The notes under the pieces were generated by a model. The model searched no databases, had not been told where the DNA came from, and saw only the letters and a program-made list of their open reading frames with translations. Of a stretch of 36,329 nt of DNA, positions 32,324 through 36,329 are shown in pieces. Numbering within the stretch: the stretch's first letter is position 1; each line of letters starts with the position of its first letter. Origin of the DNA: Xanthobacteraceae bacterium. GTDB lineage: Bacteria > Pseudomonadota > Alphaproteobacteria > Rhizobiales > Xanthobacteraceae. A program made the translations under genes and the position numbers. The stretch is taken from NCBI GenBank assembly GCA_019748335.1, contig JAIEPP010000015.1, positions 1 to 36,329 of the forward strand, read 5' to 3'.

Positions 32324-33018
32324 ACGACCTCTCCGTCGCTGTCCTCGAGGGTCTTCAGCTTCTCGCGCTGGCGGGCTACGATCTTCTCGAAGCGCTTCCA
32401 GTCGGTCGCCGCCTCGTATGCCAGTTCGGCATCGCCGCCCCCGACGACATCCCCGAACACGAGATCGTCGATCTCGGAATCGATGTGAGCGTCGAGCAGC
32501 GTGCAGAGTTCGTGGTAGTCCCATTCTTCGACGGGCTTCGCGAGCCGGGCCACGATGTCGTTGCTGTAGTACGGCATGAAACCGGGATACGGCGTGAACC
32601 GGTCCTCGATCGCCTCATCCAGTCCCCCGTGCAGCACCTTCGCGCTCAGCTTGAACAGCTTTCGGACGCTACTGGTCGGCATGGTCGCGAGTATCCGGTC
32701 GGTTCTGAAATTGTATTCGTCGGGGCTGTCGAGCTCCGAAAACTGCAGTCCCAACTGAAACCCGAGCGAGTCCGACATTCGTTTGTCGAAGTACTTGCAA
32801 AAGGACCGGGCGAGCGAGATGCAATGTCGGTGCGTATCGGTGACCGAGTCCAGGATCTGGACAAAGTCGTCGCTGTCGAGCCCTCCGTCATCGGCTTCCC
32901 GCGCCGCGAATATCTGCGCGTATTGTTCCTCCGAGTCGTAGAGCAGTTGTTCCCACTTGGTGTTGTAGAATCCGCCGAAAGCCGGCAGGAATATTTCGTG
33001 ACGTTTCTTCTCGCTCAT
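32320..33018 (-). CDS. Family A paralogue 2, unknown function
   Basis: The 232-residue protein aligns by eye with its two neighbours: LPAFGGFYNTKWEQLLYDSE at the start, SLGFQLGLQF in the middle, RILATMPTSSVRKLFKL after it, and ATDWKRFEKIVARQREKL at the end. It differs by an acidic stretch (READDGGLDSDD) and a C-terminal EDSDGEVV. It has no signal peptide or membrane segment. It follows paralogue 1 by 11 bases and overlaps paralogue 3 by four, so the three are translated together, perhaps as a hetero-oligomer. Confidence 0.8.
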   Translation of the reverse strand: MSEKKRHEIFLPAFGGFYNTKWEQLLYDSEEQYAQIFAAREADDGGLDSDDFVQILDSVTDTHRHCISLARSFCKYFDKRMSDSLGFQLGLQFSELDSPDEYNFRTDRILATMPTSSVRKLFKLSAKVLHGGLDEAIEDRFTPYPGFMPYYSNDIVARLAKPVEEWDYHELCTLLDAHIDSEIDDLVFGDVVGGGDAELAYEAATDWKRFEKIVARQREKLKTLEDSDGEVV

Positions 33019-33029
33019 ACGTTTTACTC

Positions 33030-33698
33030 CTACAAATTCACTGAGGGGCGCGGATACTTCTCGCGCCGCCGGCGAGCCACGGCTGCACGCCATTTGTCCC
33101 AGTCGATGGATTCCGAGAACGCGAGATTTGCCCGGTCGTGGGCGATAGCCCGGATCGCGGTCTTCTCGATCGAGGGATTGCTGAATGCCCGCAACAGCGT
33201 GGTGACCACGGGCGGTTCGAGCAGTCGCTTGCCCTCGGGGATCGCGACGGTTCCGGCAAAGAGTTTCATTGCAAAATCGCGGAACGGTTCGAAGTCTGAA
33301 AGTTTCAAGCCTTCGAACGAGCGGTGCCGCTTCTCCTCGCACTGATTGAGGATGAACAACAATGCCGGAAGCGGAACGCCCACCACGATGCGGTCGGATC
33401 CTTCGTCGTAGCGCTCGAACCGCATGCCATGCGGAATTCCGAGCTTGATCGCCAGATGGATGGCGAAGATGTCGCTGTACGAACGCGCAATCGTCGAGCA
33501 CTGCCGCCCAAAGTCGCCCGCTTCGGCGAATGCCGCCAGGAAGTCCACGTGATTGAGTTTGCGGTCGCTCTCTTGCGACGATGCGTAACTCTCGGCCGCC
33601 CGCTGGGCCGGCCCGTACAGCAGCGGCGCCCAGGCCTCCGACTGGAGGCCGGAAAACTCGGGGACGTAGCCCTCGATCGTCGTCGTCTCTTGCGTCAT
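33030..33698 (-). CDS. Family A paralogue 1, unknown function
   Basis: This 222-residue protein is the most diverged of the three homologues. It keeps VPEFSGLQSEAWAPLLYG at the start, KLGIPHGMRF in the middle and IDWDKWRAAVARRRREKYP at the end. The family contains no motif I can link to a function. The predicted structure is a helical bundle of about eight helices. It starts 12 bases after the family B gene and is followed by paralogue 2 after 11 bases. The ATG at 33698 has a purine-rich GGAGGA a few bases upstream, consistent with translation start. Confidence 0.8.
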   Translation of the reverse strand: MTQETTTIEGYVPEFSGLQSEAWAPLLYGPAQRAAESYASSQESDRKLNHVDFLAAFAEAGDFGRQCSTIARSYSDIFAIHLAIKLGIPHGMRFERYDEGSDRIVVGVPLPALLFILNQCEEKRHRSFEGLKLSDFEPFRDFAMKLFAGTVAIPEGKRLLEPPVVTTLLRAFSNPSIEKTAIRAIAHDRANLAFSESIDWDKWRAAVARRRREKYPRPSVNL

Positions 33699-33710
33699 GC
33701 CGTCCTCCTC

Positions 33711-34103
33711 CTAATTTTTCCGGCTGCCGTTTCGCGTGCTGGTGCCGCAGCGCTTGGCGGACCGGCGCGCGTATTCATCGTCGCTCTCGATGCGTGCGGG
33801 CCGGAACACTGCCGTCTCTTCGAGCAGGGCTTTCTCGAACAGATAGATGGCGCGGCCCACGTCGATGCCGGGGTCGCGGGTGCGCGGCGCCGTCACGGAA
33901 TGAACCACCCGGAAGCCTCGTCCGTCCGCCAGCCGCTTGCCGATGTCGAAACGACGGGTTGAGCCGAGATCCCGGTCGACTAGGGCGGCGCGGAACGGTC
34001 CGCCATGCTCGAGTGCCACGCTGAGCGCGCGTCCGGGCGGCACGCCCTGCGCGACGACTTCGCCGCCGCGCTCGAGGGTCATGGTGTAGGTCTTTTGCTT
34101 CAT
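33711..34103 (-). CDS. Family B single-module protein, unknown function
   Basis: The 130-residue protein is one copy of the module that occurs twice in the preceding gene. Landmarks are KTYTMTLERGGEVVAQGV, RALSVALEHGG, a middle RRFDIGKRLADGRGFRV, and a closing DDEYARRSAKRCG. The start (YTM, then an alternating beta pattern) suggests a small alpha/beta domain. No known function. It overlaps the two-module gene by four bases (ATGA) and precedes family A paralogue 1 by 12 bases. Confidence 0.8.
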   Translation of the reverse strand: MKQKTYTMTLERGGEVVAQGVPPGRALSVALEHGGPFRAALVDRDLGSTRRFDIGKRLADGRGFRVVHSVTAPRTRDPGIDVGRAIYLFEKALLEETAVFRPARIESDDEYARRSAKRCGTSTRNGSRKN

Positions 34104-34930
34104 CCTGCCGTCCCCCCGCTGGACCGCGTACCGCGGGAGCTTGTGACGACCTGCTTGCGATCGGCATGCCGCCGCGCGTACGCCACGTCGGTTTCAATGC
34201 ATCCGCTCCAGAGGATGCGCGTGTCGTTGAGCAGTTTTCTGCCGAGCGCCTCGGTCGCGCGCTCCGCGTCGAGCGCCGCGTCGCCAGAGCGTTCCAGGGC
34301 GATGGACGCGATGCTTTCGAATTCCGCTTCGTCCGACGCCCGCCGGCCGATTTCGAAGACACGAAGCGGTCCGACATCGCGGGAGACGGCGTCGGCCTTT
34401 CCCGGTCCGCCATGCTCCACGGCGACGTTCATCGCGCGAACCAGCGAGATGCCGCTGGCGACGACTTCCTCGCGCTCGCCATTTATCAGGAACAGGGTGT
34501 AGTTCTGCCGCATGATGTCGCCTTCGAGCTCGAAATCGCCCTCGGACGCGTCGTTCGAAGGGCACTCACCTTCGTCGCAGCGGCGGCGCGCATAATCTTC
34601 GTCCGGCTCGACGCTTCCGCACCAATAGTCGCCGGAACTTTTCAGGAAGATCTCGCCGAACGCGGCGACAGCCTTGCGCCCGTCTTCCAGGGGATCGGAA
34701 GACCGGGCCACGCCGACGGCCATGATCCGCTCGGCCTCGACGTTTGGCGTATGGAGGAAAAGCTCGTAAAGCCGTTGGGTGCGATTGGTTTGCACCGAGA
34801 TCTTCACGCGTCCGGCGCCGCCGTACTCAAGCGCGATGTTGAGTGCGCGGGCGGCGATGACATTGCGCGTCAGGACTTCCTCGGTCCCGTCCTGCTTCTT
34901 CGTGCACATCGTGTAGGTGATCTTCGGCAT
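34100..34930 (-). CDS. Family B tandem two-module protein, unknown function
   Basis: The 276-residue protein consists of two similar halves, residues about 4-116 and 141-254. Each opens with a YTM/YTL strand, carries RALNIALEYGG or RAMNVAVEHGG near its start, and closes with a DEDYARR/DVAYARR motif. A short acidic linker with CDEGECPS separates them. The third copy is the adjacent 130-residue gene. The module has no motif I know. It begins 10 bases after the integrase stop, which places it in the integrase transcript. Confidence 0.8.
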   Translation of the reverse strand: MPKITYTMCTKKQDGTEEVLTRNVIAARALNIALEYGGAGRVKISVQTNRTQRLYELFLHTPNVEAERIMAVGVARSSDPLEDGRKAVAAFGEIFLKSSGDYWCGSVEPDEDYARRRCDEGECPSNDASEGDFELEGDIMRQNYTLFLINGEREEVVASGISLVRAMNVAVEHGGPGKADAVSRDVGPLRVFEIGRRASDEAEFESIASIALERSGDAALDAERATEALGRKLLNDTRILWSGCIETDVAYARRHADRKQVVTSSRGTRSSGGTAG

Positions 34931-34940
34931 ATTCTGTCTC

Positions 34941-36212
34941 CTAGGCCCGGTACCGCGGCAGCTTTTCGATCTCGCGCAACGCTACCAGCGGCCAGGTCTC
35001 GCCGTAGCTGTCGGCCACCTTCACGCCGGCGTGTCCCTGGATGATGTTGCGGACGTCCTGGGGCATCGCGACGAAGCGGGCGACGCTCGAGAAGCGGTGG
35101 CGCCATCCGTGGTTCGGGGCGACGCGTTCGTCGATGCCGAGCGAGCGGACCCACTCGGCCAGACGCTCGCCGACCTTCTTGAAGTGCGGGTTCGAATCCT
35201 TGCCGCCGCGGCTGCGGCGCGGGTCGTAGAACAGCGGCCGCGCACCGCGCGACTTGGCGAAGTCGAGCAGCCCCTGTTCGATGAGGTGGCCGTGCAATGG
35301 CACCTCGCGGAACGAGCGCGTCTTGTTGTTCTCGGCGCAGATCCGGATCATGGGGATCCCGTCCCGGACGATGAAGTCGCGCCCGGTCAACGGCGTGATC
35401 TCGTTGACCCGCGCTCCGGTGTAGGCGCAGATCCACGGCACCCAGCGCCGTGCCGCTGCCATCTCGACGCTGATCTTGGTCGAAGGCTTGCGCAGCGTCG
35501 CCGACAGGATCGTTTCGGCTTCCTTGCCGTCGAACCCCTTGTCGCGCTGCTCCAGCGCCTTGCGCACGCGCACCTTGACACCCTTTGCGGGATTCTGCGT
35601 GATCCGCCCCTGATCGACCTCGAACTGGAACATCGCCTTCACGGCGGCGACGTAGACGTCCCGAACCGTGACGTTCGACATTCCGGCGGCGAGGAGCGCA
35701 TCCTTCCAGGCGACGACGTCACTGCGAGAAACCGCCGCCGCGTCGTCGTGGCCGAGGTGGGCGATCAGCCGGTCGATGACCGGCGACCAGCGTTTCACGG
35801 TCGAAGGTGCGAGCTCCGCCTCCCGGGCGTAGGAATCGAAGACCGACCGAAGCGGCAAGGCGTCCTTGGCCGGCGCGGCTTCGACCGGGACGGGCGGCGG
35901 CGCCTCGGCATGCCCGTACGCAGCTTCGCCGGCGGCGCTGACCGCAGCCGGGAGCGTCGACTTGCATTCGAAATCCGCGATCCGCACGCCCTGCGCATCG
36001 ACGACCCTACCGTCGATGCCCGACCATGCGCGCTCAAGCCGCGCCGTCTCTTCGAGGTTGCGGATCCGGGCCACGACCGGATCGCGCGTGCGCAGCGAGA
36101 ACTTGATCTCGCTTTTGCCGACGGACTCCTTCAGCCGCTCGGGAACGCGCTTCCTGAACAGGTAGATTCCGCTCTCCGGATGTCGCTTCGGGGTGCCGAG
36201 CGCGCAGACCAT
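34941..36212 (-). CDS. Tyrosine-type integrase next to tRNA-Ser
   Basis: This 423-residue integrase has the full catalytic set: Arg268 in AYTGARVNEI, His368-x2-Arg371 in NHGWRHRFS, His394 in IQGHAGVK and Tyr403 in DSYGE. The N-terminus (GIYLFRKRVPERLKESVG) is the arm-binding block of island integrases, and a core-binding domain spans about 122-210. It starts 88 bases from the 3' end of tRNA-Ser, the classic position for an integrase that uses the tRNA 3' end as attB. It is transcribed away from the tRNA and leads a seven-gene operon (stop of each gene within 12 bases of the next). Confidence 0.93.
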   Translation of the reverse strand: MVCALGTPKRHPESGIYLFRKRVPERLKESVGKSEIKFSLRTRDPVVARIRNLEETARLERAWSGIDGRVVDAQGVRIADFECKSTLPAAVSAAGEAAYGHAEAPPPVPVEAAPAKDALPLRSVFDSYAREAELAPSTVKRWSPVIDRLIAHLGHDDAAAVSRSDVVAWKDALLAAGMSNVTVRDVYVAAVKAMFQFEVDQGRITQNPAKGVKVRVRKALEQRDKGFDGKEAETILSATLRKPSTKISVEMAAARRWVPWICAYTGARVNEITPLTGRDFIVRDGIPMIRICAENNKTRSFREVPLHGHLIEQGLLDFAKSRGARPLFYDPRRSRGGKDSNPHFKKVGERLAEWVRSLGIDERVAPNHGWRHRFSSVARFVAMPQDVRNIIQGHAGVKVADSYGETWPLVALREIEKLPRYRA

Positions 36213-36213
36213 C

Positions 36214-36238
36214 TGTGTACCGCCGTTGTGTACCGACG
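36214..36238. repeat. Direct repeats between integrase and tRNA, candidate arm sites
   Basis: TGTGTACCG occurs at 36214-36222 and again at 36227-36235, a 13-base period; both are followed by a CG in the same register (12 of 13 positions shared or close). Immediately right, ACCTTT (36252-36257) and AAAGGT (36265-36270) form an inverted repeat around seven bases. Repeats at this place, between an integrase start and the tRNA attachment site, are typical of integrase or excisionase binding sites. Confidence 0.5.
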
Positions 36239-36300
36239 GCTGTCCGGAAAAACCTTTGATTTCAAAAGGTCCGCTGATTTACTGGTGTTTTTCGAGGGGC

Positions 36301-36329
36301 TGGCGGAGAGGGAGGGATTCGAACCCCCG
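36301..36329 (-). tRNA. tRNA-Ser, 3' end (partial)
   Basis: Read on the minus strand, the last 29 bases give a T-arm (stem GGGGG / CCCTC with loop TTCGAAT), the 3' strand of the acceptor stem CCTCTCC, discriminator G and encoded CCA. The G discriminator and CTCCGCCA end are typical of serine tRNAs. The rest of the gene lies beyond the window, so the anticodon is unknown. It is the probable insertion site of the island. Confidence 0.85.

Noticed and set aside
32485..33345. Plus-strand frame of 286 codons
   Set aside because: It runs antisense across two family A paralogues and shares no pattern with any protein family.
1..36329. CRISPR array, IS transposase, rRNA or complete tRNA
   Set aside because: No regularly spaced repeats, DDE transposase, rRNA or full cloverleaf was seen on reading; only the partial tRNA-Ser at the right edge.

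Overview
This high-GC window looks like the accessory genome of an alphaproteobacterium of the order Rhizobiales, most likely Bradyrhizobium or a close relative. The reasons are the codon and amino-acid style, a bacterial Ku next to a LigD-type ligase, several small zinc-ribbon and DUF proteins of a kind common in that group, and alpha-CTD domains that read like rhizobial RpoA. The right edge (36301-36329) is the 3' end of a serine tRNA on the minus strand. A tyrosine integrase begins 88 bases inside it, so everything to the left is probably part of a tRNA-anchored genomic island. The partner attachment site is not in the window. The genus call is an inference from memory, not a search result.

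Positions 1-9001 form a DNA-repair-rich segment: the tail of an ATP-dependent ligase (LigD type), a DUF2256 protein, a four-gene minus-strand operon headed by Ku, two zinc-ribbon proteins, a PD-(D/E)XK-like protein, an SRAP (YedK) protein, a YiiX-type cysteine hydrolase and DNA polymerase IV. Positions 9112-14058 hold nuclease-like and defence-like genes. These are a second PD-(D/E)XK-like protein, a protein joining a T5orf172/GIY-YIG-like domain to two RNA polymerase alpha-CTD domains, a DEDDh exonuclease, and an Abi_C protein paired with an HNH-like protein.

Positions 15545-21128 carry a recombinase trio plus a small fourth gene in one overlapping operon. Upstream lies a non-coding region full of inverted repeats, and this is a probable mobile module. 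A second tyrosine integrase (22065-23729) then faces away from the most striking locus, 23880-30539. That locus has a palindromic operator, an HTH-dynamin-like GTPase, an unknown protein, a CHAT (caspase-like) protease and a ribosomal protein bL9 paralogue with a 200-residue extension. A gasdermin-like gene converges on them from the opposite strand. I propose it as a candidate defence / regulated cell-death system in which the CHAT protease would activate the gasdermin-like pore former, with the GTPase and the bL9-like protein as sensor or regulator.

Positions 30789-36212 are one tightly packed minus-strand operon of seven genes that starts with the tRNA-side integrase. It contains two unrelated families, each present three times: a 222-251-residue protein in three tandem genes, and a ~115-residue module in three copies over two genes. 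I recognise neither family. It is the second candidate for an undescribed system.
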